From an uncultured Eudoraea sp. (GTDB taxonomy: Bacteria > Bacteroidota > Bacteroidia > Flavobacteriales > Flavobacteriaceae): DNA of 64,000 nucleotides. A program made the position numbers and the translations under genes. Positions within the stretch are counted from its first letter, which is position 1, and every line of letters starts with the position of its first letter. The notes beneath the pieces are model-generated. The model did not search any database and was not told where the DNA came from. It saw only the letters and a list, made by a program, of their open reading frames with translations. Shown here in pieces: positions 1 through 11,299 of this stretch. Location of the stretch: assembly GCF_947490415.1 (NCBI RefSeq), contig NZ_CANLGX010000003.1:579821-643820 (forward strand), in the 5' to 3' direction.

Positions 1-1132
1 TATGAATCTTCCTTACCTTTCCCTTCTTGTCAATAAAGATAGTTGTAGGGTATGAAATAATATGATTTAACATGGGTAGTTTTTCATTCGCTTTGGTTTT
101 GCTGGAACTGGCATATTGAGCCAGAAGAATTGGATAAGTTACCCCTACCCTATTTTTTAGCCTTTCAATTCCCTTAAAAGCCAGTTCTTTGGTCTTGGCA
201 TACTCGAAAGCCAGGGCAACCACTTCAAAATTGTCCGGTTTTTTGGTTTTTACGTAATCTGATAAAAATCTGGTTTCATCAAGGCAATTCGGGCACCAGG
301 TACCCATAATTTGTACCACTACAACTTTTTCCTTAAATCTGGAGTCTTCTAGTGAAATTAAGATGTCTTCAGTATTTGGAAACGAAAACTGTAATTTATC
401 ATAGCCCTCCTTCATAAAGGTTAGCGATTCTTCATCAGCTAATTGAAATCCTTCATTCCTGCGGCCAATAAAAGGCTCTTTAAAATGATTTCCTGAATAA
501 AAAGTGCCGTTTAAAGTACTGTCTGTCACCTTTGCAGTAAACAAAAAAGCGTGAGCCCCGTCAAAAGTGGAGAGTCTCAAACTATCGCCATCTACTATCC
601 CTTCTAAATACCTATAATCACCCGTGTTTGTTCTGAAAGTACCACTAACCTTGTTGATTTGTTGTGTAAAAATACCCTTGGCCAAATACTCATCTTCAGA
701 ATCCGGACTAAATTTGGTTTCCCATATCCCGGAAACATCTACCCTTGCATTTGCTGAACTATGAAATCTAATGCTATCTCCATATACTGCGTAAAATGGC
801 ACAATTCTATCCAGGCTTTCTTTTATAAATCTGCCCTTAATAACCGAATCATTAAAAGTTCCTGAGATATAGCCCTCAAATGCAGGCATTTTAATTTTTA
901 TGCTGTCATTACGGATTTCAATCTCATCAACCCGAACAGTTTCCCCAGCATTATAAACGTCCATTATATATCCTGATTCAGATTTTTTTAAATTAAAATT
1001 AAAGGGAAGAAGCTCATTATTCATGGCTTCCAATTGAGCTAACCACATCCCTTCCCTAAGGGACTCACTTTCCTGCTTCTTGCAAGACAATAAAGTTAAA
1101 AACAGCAAGAAAAAACAATAAAATCTTTGCAT
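1..1132 (-). CDS. TlpA-like thioredoxin-fold lipoprotein (3' end cut by the window)
   Basis: The reading frame starts at the ATG at 1132 and is open to the window edge, so the C-terminus is missing. The N-terminus is a lipoprotein signal ending in a LLSC lipobox at about residue 17, which predicts an envelope-anchored protein. Residues about 25-250 are beta-rich with no family that I can name. A thioredoxin domain follows, with the redox motif WCPNC (Cys280 and Cys283) typical of TlpA/ResA-like thiol oxidoreductases. The family reduces or exchanges disulphides outside the cytoplasm. The gene is divergent from pheT across a 127-base gap. Substrate unknown. Confidence 0.85.
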   Translation of the reverse strand, partial: MQRFYCFFLLFLTLLSCKKQESESLREGMWLAQLEAMNNELLPFNFNLKKSESGYIMDVYNAGETVRVDEIEIRNDSIKIKMPAFEGYISGTFNDSVIKGRFIKESLDRIVPFYAVYGDSIRFHSSANARVDVSGIWETKFSPDSEDEYLAKGIFTQQINKVSGTFRTNTGDYRYLEGIVDGDSLRLSTFDGAHAFLFTAKVTDSTLNGTFYSGNHFKEPFIGRRNEGFQLADEESLTFMKEGYDKLQFSFPNTEDILISLEDSRFKEKVVVVQIMGTWCPNCLDETRFLSDYVKTKKPDNFEVVALAFEYAKTKELAFKGIERLKNRVGVTYPILLAQYASSSKTKANEKLPMLNHIISYPTTIFIDKKGKVRKIH

Positions 1133-1211
1133 CTTAAAAGTTATTTAATAAGGTGCGAAATAACGATTAAAATCCTTTAATAAAAAATAAAGCTATTCAG
1201 CCTCTACTATA

Positions 1212-1242
1212 TTGAATGTATAAGACCTTTGTTTTATCTTTG
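1212..1242 (+). promoter_or_regulatory. Candidate promoter of pheT
   Basis: TATCTTTG at 1235-1242 matches the Bacteroidota -7 element TAnnTTTG. A TTG at 1212-1214 lies 20 bases upstream in the -33 position. The pheT start codon is 17 bases downstream, a short leader. Confidence 0.55.
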
Positions 1243-1259
1243 AAGGCTAAAACTAGCCA

Positions 1260-3686
1260 ATGAAAATTTCCTATAACTGGTTAAAACAGTTTCTTAAGCT
1301 CGATTGGGAAGCAGAAAAAACAGGGGAACTTCTAACCAATTTAGGGCTTGAAGTAGAAGGCATCTCCCAATTCGAGTCTATTCCCGGTTCTTTAGAGGGT
1401 GTAGTAGTAGGCCATGTCCTAAGTTGTGAAAAGCATCCGAATGCCGATAGGTTAAAGCTGACTACGGTTGATATTGGTTTAGAAAACCCTGTTCAGATAG
1501 TTTGTGGTGCGCCAAATGTCGCCGAGGGACAAATGGTACCTGTGGCCACGATAGGTTCTACGTTATACGCCAATGATGGAAAGACCCTGCTAATTAAGAA
1601 AGGAAAGATAAGAGGCGTTGAGAGTCATGGAATGATTTGCGCAGAAGATGAGTTAGGTTTAGGTGAAAGCCATGAGGGTATAATGGTTTTAAGCGAGACA
1701 CTCATACCGGGAACGGCTTGTTCCGAAATCTTTAAAATAGAAAAAGATGAAATCTTTGAAATCGGCTTAACACCAAACAGAGCGGACGCTATGAGCCATC
1801 ATGGAGTAGCCAGAGATCTAAAAGCAGGGCTTAAGCAGAGAGATATTCATACAGAACTTATTACTCCCTCCGTAAGTAATTTCAATATTGAAAACAGATC
1901 GTTAAAAATAGATGTTGCGGTTGAAAATAACAACCTCGCACCGAGGTATTGCGGAGTAACACTTAGTAATCTTATTGTGCAGCCTTCTCCGGATTGGTTA
2001 AAAAACAGATTGCGCGCCATCGGCCTGAGCCCTATTAATAATGTGGTAGACGCTACTAATTACGTCCTGCATGAATTGGGGCAGCCCTTGCACGCATTTG
2101 ATGCCGATAGAATTAGCGGCAAAAAGATAGTTGTAAAGACTTTACCATCCGGCACTAAATTTATGACCCTGGACGGTGAGGAACGCATTTTGAATGAAGA
2201 AGATTTAATGATATGTGATGATGAGAAGCCCATGTGTATTGCCGGAGTTTTTGGGGGAATTAATACAGGTGTGACGGAAAATACCAGATCAATATTTCTT
2301 GAAAGCGCCTATTTTGACCCCGTTTCAATTAGGAAAACCGCCAAACGCCACGGGTTAAATACTGATGCATCTTTTCGTTTTGAAAGAGGTGTAGATATAA
2401 ATAACACCGAATATTGCCTGCGCAGGGCAGCTTTATTGATAAAGGAGATCACAGGGGGAGATGTTACTTCGGACGTTGTAGATCTTTATCCCCGGAAGAA
2501 AGATGATTATCAGGTATTTCTTTCTTTCGAAAGAATCAATACCTTAATAGGGCAAAAAATACCCGCAGATACGATTAAGTCTATATTGGCATCCTTAGAT
2601 ATCCAGGTTAAAAATTCTACCGAATCGGGCTTAGGGCTTCTTATTCCATTTTACAGAGTAGATGTACAAAGAGAAGTGGATGTAATTGAAGAAATTTTGA
2701 GAATTTACGGATATAACAATATTGATTTTAAAGAAAAGCTGAATGCTTCCATTGCTACCAGTACAAGATTTGAAGATCATAAACTTGAAAAACTAATTGG
2801 CGAGATGCTGGCTTCGAGAGGTTTTTATGAAATTATGACCAATAGTCTTACCAGTCCCAATTATGATAAATTTCTAGCTACTAATTCTGAAGAAACGAGA
2901 GTTGCCATATTAAATCCGTTAAGTGCAGATTTATCAGTTTTAAGACAAACCATGCTATTTTCGGCATTAGAAACAGTGGCTTATAATATTAACAGAAAAA
3001 AACAGAACCTAAATTTTTTCGAATTTGGAAAAACATACCAGAACACCAAATCAGATTATTTAGAATCTAAGCACTTAACCTTAATTATTACGGGAACCCG
3101 AAATGAAAACAGCTGGATCTTTCCTTCCAGGCCTACAGATTTTTATTTCCTAAAAGCAGCAGTTGAACTGGTTTTAGAGCGACTTGGTATTGCTGATTAT
3201 AACTCATTTTCCGAGCAGAATGACATTTTCCATGAAGGCCTATGCCTGAAAAAGAATAATACTGAATTGGTAACCTTTGGAATTGTTCAAAAGGCTATTT
3301 TGAAAGAATTTGATATTAAACAAGATGTTTTTTATGCCGATTTTAAGTGGGACGCATTATCAAAGAACATCCCCAAGAATAAAATAATTTTTGAGAAAAT
3401 TCCAAGATTTCCTGAGGTAAAAAGAGATCTGGCTTTATTGTTGGACATGGATATCTCATTTGATGAAATCAAAACCATTGCATTCGATACAGAAAGAAAT
3501 CTACTGAAAAATATTACTCTTTTTGACGTCTATACCGGAAAGAATCTCCCACCGGAAAAAAAATCATATGCTGTAGGATTTACCATAGGGGATGCCCGGA
3601 AAACATTAACGGATAAGCAGATCGATAAGATTATGAAAAAACTGCAGCAACGCTTTGAAAAAGAGTTGGGTGCAGAGTTACGATAG
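1260..3686 (+). CDS. pheT: Phenylalanine-tRNA ligase beta subunit
   Basis: Beta chain of the heterotetrameric PheRS, which charges tRNA-Phe with phenylalanine in the cytoplasm. At 808 residues it has the usual full length. It opens with the family-typical MKISYNWLKQF, followed by an EMAP-type tRNA-binding domain (about 42-155), B3/4 editing and B5 domains (about 200-480), a catalytic-like core, and a C-terminal FDX-ACB anticodon-binding domain from about 715 (FPEVKRDLALLLD). pheS is not adjacent, so the alpha subunit is encoded elsewhere. A TAnnTTTG promoter lies just upstream. The stop codon is one base from the convergent fasciclin gene. Confidence 0.98.
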   Translation: MKISYNWLKQFLKLDWEAEKTGELLTNLGLEVEGISQFESIPGSLEGVVVGHVLSCEKHPNADRLKLTTVDIGLENPVQIVCGAPNVAEGQMVPVATIGSTLYANDGKTLLIKKGKIRGVESHGMICAEDELGLGESHEGIMVLSETLIPGTACSEIFKIEKDEIFEIGLTPNRADAMSHHGVARDLKAGLKQRDIHTELITPSVSNFNIENRSLKIDVAVENNNLAPRYCGVTLSNLIVQPSPDWLKNRLRAIGLSPINNVVDATNYVLHELGQPLHAFDADRISGKKIVVKTLPSGTKFMTLDGEERILNEEDLMICDDEKPMCIAGVFGGINTGVTENTRSIFLESAYFDPVSIRKTAKRHGLNTDASFRFERGVDINNTEYCLRRAALLIKEITGGDVTSDVVDLYPRKKDDYQVFLSFERINTLIGQKIPADTIKSILASLDIQVKNSTESGLGLLIPFYRVDVQREVDVIEEILRIYGYNNIDFKEKLNASIATSTRFEDHKLEKLIGEMLASRGFYEIMTNSLTSPNYDKFLATNSEETRVAILNPLSADLSVLRQTMLFSALETVAYNINRKKQNLNFFEFGKTYQNTKSDYLESKHLTLIITGTRNENSWIFPSRPTDFYFLKAAVELVLERLGIADYNSFSEQNDIFHEGLCLKKNNTELVTFGIVQKAILKEFDIKQDVFYADFKWDALSKNIPKNKIIFEKIPRFPEVKRDLALLLDMDISFDEIKTIAFDTERNLLKNITLFDVYTGKNLPPEKKSYAVGFTIGDARKTLTDKQIDKIMKKLQQRFEKELGAELR

Positions 3687-3687
3687 G

Positions 3688-4239
3688 TTACAATTGATTT
3701 GGCAAAATTACACTGTCAATTACGTGGATAACACCATTACTCTGATTGGCATCTGCAGAAGTTATCCTTGCTATATTTCCAAAACAATCAGTTAGAACAA
3801 TATCCAGGCCATCCATAGTGGCTAATAACTCATTACCCTGAACAGTAGTTAAACTCGCAATACCTTTACCCCTGCACATTGCCTTTAATATTTTTGAAGC
3901 CGTAAGATTACCAGCAACGATGTGATAGGTAACAAAAGATTGTAAGGCCCTTTTATTTTCAGGTCTTAACAATGCAGCTATCTTATCCTCAGACATCTTC
4001 TTAAAGGCTCCGTCTGATGGAGCAAAAATTGTGAATGGACCATCACCAGCGAGAGTTTCTTCAAGATCTGCAGCTTTTACAGCAGCAAGAAGCGTTTTGT
4101 GAATTTGAGATTCCTCCGTGCTCCGAATAATTGTTTTTTTTAATAGATCATTATTTACGGAAGCCAGGGAAGTTTGAGAAAAAGTTGTTAAAGAGGTCAA
4201 TAAGGCAAGTAGGCTTAGGGGGGTTGCCAAATATTTCAT
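3688..4239 (-). CDS. Exported fasciclin (FAS1) domain protein
   Basis: A 183-residue protein with an N-terminal signal peptide (hydrophobic residues about 5-25) and one FAS1 domain (about 40-180). Both FAS1 hallmarks are visible: the H1 segment FTIFAPSDGAF and the H2 segment NGVIHVIDSVILP. FAS1 domains mediate adhesion to surfaces, matrix or partner proteins, but the ligand here is unknown. The two cysteines in the mature part (in the MCRGKG and TDCFGN segments) could form a disulphide. It faces pheT tail to tail with one base between stops. Confidence 0.9.
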   Translation of the reverse strand: MKYLATPLSLLALLTSLTTFSQTSLASVNNDLLKKTIIRSTEESQIHKTLLAAVKAADLEETLAGDGPFTIFAPSDGAFKKMSEDKIAALLRPENKRALQSFVTYHIVAGNLTASKILKAMCRGKGIASLTTVQGNELLATMDGLDIVLTDCFGNIARITSADANQSNGVIHVIDSVILPNQL

Positions 4240-4385
4240 GGTATCTAATTTAAATTATTCGAAATTATCGATGAACGGTATAGCTAAGCCGACAAGATAC
4301 AATTATGGTGGACACAGTCATATAAGTGAAAATGCATTTGAAAGAATTTAACAAAATATTAACGTTGCTGAAATCTTAAACAGAA

Positions 4386-4416
4386 TTTGTTTCATAAAGT
4401 CAATTCATTATTTTTG
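4386..4416 (+). promoter_or_regulatory. Canonical Bacteroidota promoter for the 4442 gene
   Basis: TTTG at 4386-4389, a 19-base spacer, then TATTTTTG at 4409-4416. This matches the TTTG-N19-TAnnTTTG consensus of the Bacteroidota housekeeping sigma factor exactly. The ATG is 26 bases downstream of the -7 element. Confidence 0.75.
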
Positions 4417-4441
4417 ACTCAATTGCTAGAAAAAGAAACCC

Positions 4442-5158
4442 ATGTTATTAAAAAACACAAATATCCAGGAGCAACTCAATAAAGCAAAACGTCAGTTCTC
4501 CGAAGAACAGCTTATTAATGAGGTATATTTACTCTTACAGAAATCTTCCGAAAAAGAAGAAAAAATTCTGAAAAAAATATCCGGCAGTACTAATCGTTCA
4601 CAAAATAATTTCAAATTTGATCTTTTAGAAACAGATAGAATTTTTCACATTGATCAAATAAAGGAAATCTGCATTAACTACAGACTTCGTTTTCTGGACT
4701 CCAAATATTTTAAAGGTCAGATTCCGGATAAAACAATTGATAAGATAAAACTGCTGGAGAAAAAGCATAATATTGAAATTGAAGGTTTTAAAATAGTTGC
4801 CCCTTCAAAACTGTTCAAATTAGCAGATAAAGATGATCCCCTATTGTTTGCCCCTATTGGTAATGGATATTTTTATTTAATTGATAAATGGGGTAATGAT
4901 CTGCATCCTTTACGCAGGATTCTGGTTTGGCCATTTAAGAATATTATCAACCTTACATTACTTGTAGTTTTAATCAGTTATCTAACTACACTTTTTATTC
5001 CAAACGGACTTTTTTCAAAATCAAATTCGCAAATGGAATTTATGATAATATTCTTTTTTATGTTCAAATCTATAGCCGCGGTAGTTATTTTCTACGGGTT
5101 CGCTTTGGGTAAGAATTTTAATCCTGCTATCTGGAATAGTAAATATTTTAATGCCTGA
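4442..5158 (+). CDS. Uncharacterised membrane-anchored protein
   Basis: A 238-residue protein whose function I do not recognise. The N-terminal about 160 residues are charged and helical (many Lys/Glu), with no signal peptide, so this part probably sits in the cytoplasm. Two hydrophobic segments follow (about 165-187 and 198-222), separated by a short loop, giving a tail-anchored hairpin. It is a single-gene unit with its own consensus promoter and converges on the lipoprotein gene that ends at 5214. The start is the ATG at 4442; no earlier in-frame alternative looks better. Confidence 0.75.
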   Translation: MLLKNTNIQEQLNKAKRQFSEEQLINEVYLLLQKSSEKEEKILKKISGSTNRSQNNFKFDLLETDRIFHIDQIKEICINYRLRFLDSKYFKGQIPDKTIDKIKLLEKKHNIEIEGFKIVAPSKLFKLADKDDPLLFAPIGNGYFYLIDKWGNDLHPLRRILVWPFKNIINLTLLVVLISYLTTLFIPNGLFSKSNSQMEFMIIFFFMFKSIAAVVIFYGFALGKNFNPAIWNSKYFNA

Positions 5159-5213
5159 GCATATAGACTAGCGAATTTCATATTGTACTTCGCTTTTTTC
5201 ATGCGGTGTTAAA

Positions 5214-6356
5214 TTAGTTGGTATACATCTGAAAAGGCACGCCATTCAGATCTATATTATCGATAAATGCAGGGTTGGGAATAGGTCTGACACGCAATAG
5301 GCCACCTTTACCAGGATCTCCTGATTTCTGATATCCAATTAAAATAAGGTTGTTTTTGGCATCGTATGAAACCATGCTGGTATCGCCAATTTCGAATTCA
5401 ACTAATTGTTCCTGTTCCGATAAAAAATTCTCGTAGTAATAAAGAAATGCAGTATTAGTTTCAAAATCATAAACAGCCGGAATATTTGGATATGAAGTCC
5501 CGGAAAAATTCGTGGGCATTGAATAATACAAATTCCCTACATCATCATAAAAGGAGGATTCAGAATCTCCGAATCCAGGTTCCTTACCATCGCCATAACG
5601 AATCGTTGCGCTTATTGCCATTGTAGTACTGCTAATAATATGATGTAACTCAGGATAACTGACTATGATATTCTCATCATCGGATTTAAAAAGTCTTTGT
5701 ACGTCAAATCCGAGATTTATATCGGCTACTAACTCTCCCATCCCGGTATCAAAGACTATCAAGGCATTTTTATTTTCATCTTCTATATCCTCTGATAAAA
5801 TATATACGTGATTATTTGAAAAAACTGCCTGTAAGGGTCTTTTAGCCAACTCAATATCAACAAATTCAGCTACTGATGTTGAGGTGTCAATTATTCGAAT
5901 ATAATAAAGTGTCTCTTTGGCTCCTCCTCCGGGTACCTCATAACCAACGTAGAAGGTATTTTCGGAATGAGCAAGTGCCCGAACAATAAGATCACAATTT
6001 CCCAAATCATCAAAGACAATTGTTTTTTGTAAGGCGTCATTTTTAAAATCATATAAAGAAATTCTCCCTGAACAATCCGTTTGAGCATTAAAAATACTTA
6101 TTTCGTTTCCGTCTCTGTAAGTAACCGAAGGAAAAGAAATACCTTCAAATTCACTTATCCCCGGATCTAAAAAAATAGTTTCAGCATCAGCATCTAAATT
6201 AATAAGTGATAGGACTTCATTAGATTGCACCAACAATGAATAATTAGCATCAACATTGGGAAAGTCTTCTTTTGTATTCTGAAGGTCTCCGGTATCATCG
6301 CTGCACCCCAGCATAAAAAGGGCCAGCAAAAGAAAGTAAATTCTGTAGGTTTGCAT
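5214..6356 (-). CDS. Lipoprotein of unknown function, beta-propeller-like
   Basis: A 380-residue protein with a lipoprotein signal (lipobox LGCS at about residues 16-19), so it is probably anchored in the outer or inner membrane. The mature part is rich in alternating hydrophobic beta-strand segments with repeated patterns such as an aromatic or aliphatic run followed by DD/DN turns, suggesting a propeller-type fold. I cannot assign a family with confidence; it could fall among the Bacteroidota DUF4221-type proteins. It ends 30 bases upstream of... the next minus-strand gene begins transcription before it, with the ABC-F gene (6386-8014) on the same strand, so the two may be co-transcribed. 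Confidence 0.75.
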   Translation of the reverse strand: MQTYRIYFLLLALFMLGCSDDTGDLQNTKEDFPNVDANYSLLVQSNEVLSLINLDADAETIFLDPGISEFEGISFPSVTYRDGNEISIFNAQTDCSGRISLYDFKNDALQKTIVFDDLGNCDLIVRALAHSENTFYVGYEVPGGGAKETLYYIRIIDTSTSVAEFVDIELAKRPLQAVFSNNHVYILSEDIEDENKNALIVFDTGMGELVADINLGFDVQRLFKSDDENIIVSYPELHHIISSTTMAISATIRYGDGKEPGFGDSESSFYDDVGNLYYSMPTNFSGTSYPNIPAVYDFETNTAFLYYYENFLSEQEQLVEFEIGDTSMVSYDAKNNLILIGYQKSGDPGKGGLLRVRPIPNPAFIDNIDLNGVPFQMYTN

Positions 6357-6385
6357 AGCATTAGGATTTGGGAGGTCCTATTCAG

Positions 6386-8131
<1,746 letters not shown>

Positions 8132-8158
8132 TTAACAGCTTCAGGCTATTGGTTTAAC

Positions 8159-8166
8159 TAGTTTTG
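8159..8166 (+). promoter_or_regulatory. Candidate -7 element upstream of the 8191 gene
   Basis: TAGTTTTG matches TAnnTTTG and lies 24 bases before the chosen ATG. No TTTG is seen at the expected -33 position, so this is a weak call. The position also argues against the upstream TTG start at 8164, which would overlap the promoter. Confidence 0.4.
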
Positions 8167-8190
8167 TATCCTATAGGCAGCGAAAATTAT

Positions 8191-9570
8191 ATGAATAAAA
8201 CTTTACTATATTTTATTATAATCTTACTGGCAGCTTGTAATACCGCAGAAAAAAAATCTACAGCGGTTTATTTTGGCGGGGAAATTGTAAACCCTTCAAG
8301 CGAGTATGTTGTCCTGTTTAAAGGAGACGTGGTTTTAGATACAGCACGTCTTGATGAGAATAATAGATTTTCCTTTCAGTTGGATTCAGTAGACGAGGGT
8401 CTTCATCATTTTTACCACTTTCCGGAAGAGCAGTACGTGTTTTTAGAGCGAGGTGATAGTTTACAATTAAGGCTAAATACAGTTGATTTTGATGAATCAC
8501 TGGTTTTTTCTGGTACCAATGAACAGGTAAATAACTTTCTATTGGAGATGTTTCTGGCCAATGAACAGGAGGAAGAGTTGATTTATCAATACTATAGCCT
8601 GGAACCTGAAGCATTTATATCAAAAATAGACTCCTTAAAAAATGTAAAACTTGAATCGTTAAACAACCTTTCAATGGAGGCTGAACTTTCAGATGGTGCT
8701 AAGGAAATAGCCCAGGCGGGTATTATGTATACTTCCTATATCTTCAAAGAGGCCTATCCGTTTTATCATAAAAGGAAAAAAGGTGAGAAATCTATTCATG
8801 ATCTTCCCCCTGACTTTTATGACTATCGCGCCGATATCAATTATGATAACAAAGGTCTAGGTTATTACCGGCCGTATTATAATTTCATGAAATATCATTT
8901 AGGGAACCTTTCATACATGGACTGTAAAAATGGCTGTGGAAGTCAGATTAAATTGGCAAAAAACAAACTCCATTTTAATCAACACAAATTAAAGTTAATA
9001 GATAGTCTAATAATGCAAAAGGAACTTAGAGATAATCTATTCAGGAATGTTGCAATGGATTATTTGCTTAAATATGACAAAGAGGAAAATATTGAAATTT
9101 TCATTAAGGAATTTCATCAAATGTCAGGGAACAATAGGCACATACATGAAATTAACGGACTATATGACGGGATAAAAAATTTACAACCGCAGAAAGAACT
9201 GCCTGAACTCATGGTATTTGATTCTGAAGGCAACAAGGTTTCCATAAAGGACTTAGGAAAAGACAGAAAGGTTGTATTTTACTTTTGGTCAGCGCCCGAA
9301 AAAAGGCATTTTACCAATATGATTACACGTATTAATCTATTAAAAGAAAAATATCCGGAGTATACTTTTATTGGTCTAAATGTAAGAACTGAACATTCCC
9401 GATGGAATAATATGCTCGAAGTTTCACAACTGGATAAAAACGAACAATTTTGGACAGATAATTTTGAAGATGTTGCGCATACCTTAATCGTCTATGACCC
9501 AAATAGAGGGATTATTACAAATGACGGCATAATTGTAGATGCTTTTGCTAACGTTTATACCTCTTTCTAG
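8191..9570 (+). CDS. Lipoprotein with a cysteine-free thioredoxin-like domain
   Basis: The ATG at 8191 gives a 459-residue lipoprotein with the signal LLAAC at about residues 12-16. Residues about 20-110 form a beta-rich N-terminal domain like that of TlpA-type Bacteroidota proteins, followed by a helical middle. The C-terminal domain (about 340-459) keeps the thioredoxin-fold pattern (LPELMVFDSEG, VVFYFWSAPEK, YTFIGLNV), but the CxxC site is replaced by SAPEKRHF. It is therefore unlikely to be a thiol oxidoreductase. It may act as a binding or scaffold protein in the envelope. It stands alone, convergent with the transaldolase gene. Confidence 0.8.
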   Translation: MNKTLLYFIIILLAACNTAEKKSTAVYFGGEIVNPSSEYVVLFKGDVVLDTARLDENNRFSFQLDSVDEGLHHFYHFPEEQYVFLERGDSLQLRLNTVDFDESLVFSGTNEQVNNFLLEMFLANEQEEELIYQYYSLEPEAFISKIDSLKNVKLESLNNLSMEAELSDGAKEIAQAGIMYTSYIFKEAYPFYHKRKKGEKSIHDLPPDFYDYRADINYDNKGLGYYRPYYNFMKYHLGNLSYMDCKNGCGSQIKLAKNKLHFNQHKLKLIDSLIMQKELRDNLFRNVAMDYLLKYDKEENIEIFIKEFHQMSGNNRHIHEINGLYDGIKNLQPQKELPELMVFDSEGNKVSIKDLGKDRKVVFYFWSAPEKRHFTNMITRINLLKEKYPEYTFIGLNVRTEHSRWNNMLEVSQLDKNEQFWTDNFEDVAHTLIVYDPNRGIITNDGIIVDAFANVYTSF

Positions 9571-9643
9571 GATACCAGGTTTGATTGACAGAACAAACGA
9601 TTATGGATAATCCTAACCGCTTGGCCCAAAATAAGTTACTGAG

Positions 9644-10297
9644 TTAATTTCCCTTATTATAATCCGCTAAAAACTTTTCTAACCCTATATCTGTTAAGGG
9701 ATGTTTTAACAGTCCTTCAATAGCAGATAAAGGCCCGGTCATAACATCAGCCCCCACTTTAGCACAGTCGATAATATGCATCGTATGTCTTATTGAAGCA
9801 GCCAGAATTTCCGTTTCATATCCATAATTGTCATAAATGTGCCTTATTTCAGAAATAAGATTTAATCCATCTGTAGATATATCGTCTAATCTTCCTATAA
9901 ACGGTGAAACATAAGTTGCTCCTGCCTTAGCCGCTAAAAGGGCCTGTCCCGGTGAAAAAACCAACGTACAATTTGTTCTAATGCCTTTGTCTGCAAAGTA
10001 TTTAAGTGCTTTTACTCCATCCCGGATCATAGGAACCTTGACAACAATTTGTTCATGTAAATCTGCCAGCACCTCCCCTTCTCTGATCATTCCCTGCAAA
10101 TCTGTCGCAATTACCTCAGCAGATACATCACCATCAACAATGTTACATATATCCACATAGTGTTTTAAGATATTATTTCTTCCTGTGATCCCCTCCTTTG
10201 CCATTAATGAAGGGTTTGTAGTAACCCCATCCAAAACGCCAAGCTCCTGAGCATCTTTAATTTGATCTAAATTAGCAGTATCAATAAAAAATTTCAT
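9644..10297 (-). CDS. Transaldolase, short FSA/TalC type
   Basis: A 217-residue TIM-barrel aldolase of the short transaldolase / fructose-6-phosphate aldolase group. It starts with MKFFIDTANLDQI and carries GVTTNPSLMAKEG; the Schiff-base lysine lies in the VVKVPM segment (about residue 87). Later motifs are NCTLVFSPGQALLAAKAGA and VSPFIGRLDD. The enzyme links glycolysis to the pentose phosphate pathway by moving a dihydroxyacetone unit. Sequence alone does not separate transaldolase from F6P aldolase, so no symbol is assigned. It is 65 bases downstream of the SDR gene on the same strand. Confidence 0.93.
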   Translation of the reverse strand: MKFFIDTANLDQIKDAQELGVLDGVTTNPSLMAKEGITGRNNILKHYVDICNIVDGDVSAEVIATDLQGMIREGEVLADLHEQIVVKVPMIRDGVKALKYFADKGIRTNCTLVFSPGQALLAAKAGATYVSPFIGRLDDISTDGLNLISEIRHIYDNYGYETEILAASIRHTMHIIDCAKVGADVMTGPLSAIEGLLKHPLTDIGLEKFLADYNKGN

Positions 10298-10362
10298 GTG
10301 TTTTCTTTTGTTTTAATAACCTTTGAAAGCTGCGTATCTACTTTAAAAACGCGCCTACAAAA

Positions 10363-11172
10363 CTACAATTTATAATGATTCAATAACAAGCGTTCATAAA
10401 GTTTATCAGGCAAAATTTTCTTTAAAACCAATGAAAATTTCTGCATTGTACTTCCAACTTTATAATGAACTTTTGGATTTTTAGTATTAATGATTCTAAA
10501 TACCATTTCTGCAACCTTTATAGGATCCTGACCTTCCTGTACATGATCATCGATTATGGCTAATGATTTGCTGTAGGATTGGTAATATGGCGAATCACTA
10601 TTTGCGGGTGCGTGGTAACGGCCGGCTGCTATATTCGTTGCAAAATCACCAGGTGCCAGGTTAGTTATCTTAATACCAAAGTCTTTGGTCTCCATTCTCA
10701 GGGCTTCTGTAAGTAATTCCAAAGCACCTTTACTGGCTGAATAAATCCCCCTATAAGGCAATCCCATATATCCGGCTATTGAGGTGATATTTATGATTAG
10801 TCCTGAATTTTGCTTTCTCATCTGCGGTAATACGGCTTTGGCCGTATTAATTGGTCCGTGGAAATTAGTGGTAAATACTTTTTTTATTTCAGCTTCCGGT
10901 GTTTCCTCAATTGGCCCCGTTATTCCAATTCCCGCATTATTTATAAGTACGTCTAAATACCCCTCAGCGGCAATTAAATTATCTATAGCCCGTGCAATAC
11001 TGTCATCATCCCTGACATCTAATTCTATGAGTTGAAAATCTGAGAATTCAGGATAGTTCTCCAAGTTACGAGTAGTACCATAAACCTTATATCCTTTGGA
11101 TTGAAGATGCAAACCAATAGATCTGCCAATACCTGAGGAACCGCCAGTAATTAAAACAATTTTTTGTCTCAT
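10363..11172 (-). CDS. Short-chain dehydrogenase/reductase (SDR)
   Basis: A 269-residue classical SDR: the NAD(P)-binding motif TGGSSGIG (residues about 9-16), NNAGIG, and the catalytic S...YxxxK seen as NITSIAGYMGLPYRGIYSASK. The TTRNLE segment after strand 2 has an arginine that would favour NADPH. The C-terminal part is longer than the minimum SDR and has a basic tail, as in the enzymes close to short-chain reductases of lipids or retinol. Substrate unknown. It could be co-transcribed with the transaldolase gene downstream. The SRP RNA lies 128 bases upstream on the same strand. Confidence 0.9.
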   Translation of the reverse strand: MRQKIVLITGGSSGIGRSIGLHLQSKGYKVYGTTRNLENYPEFSDFQLIELDVRDDDSIARAIDNLIAAEGYLDVLINNAGIGITGPIEETPEAEIKKVFTTNFHGPINTAKAVLPQMRKQNSGLIINITSIAGYMGLPYRGIYSASKGALELLTEALRMETKDFGIKITNLAPGDFATNIAAGRYHAPANSDSPYYQSYSKSLAIIDDHVQEGQDPIKVAEMVFRIINTKNPKVHYKVGSTMQKFSLVLKKILPDKLYERLLLNHYKL

Positions 11173-11299
11173 ATACCTTGCAAATAAACAAATAAAAAGA
11201 AGAGAAAGAAAATACTGAAATCTTAATTCAGAACGGAAGTGAAGAATTATATTAATCCCTGGCAGGTGTCAAAAACACAAAATTAACTGCATAAAAAAA

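Noticed and set aside
3077-3093. A sequence AACCTTAATTATTACGG inside pheT that resembles the shared motif.
   Set aside because: It lies inside a coding sequence, lacks the TCTATGG end, and has no promoter near it; likely chance in AT-rich DNA. The same applies to a weaker match at 36755-36766.
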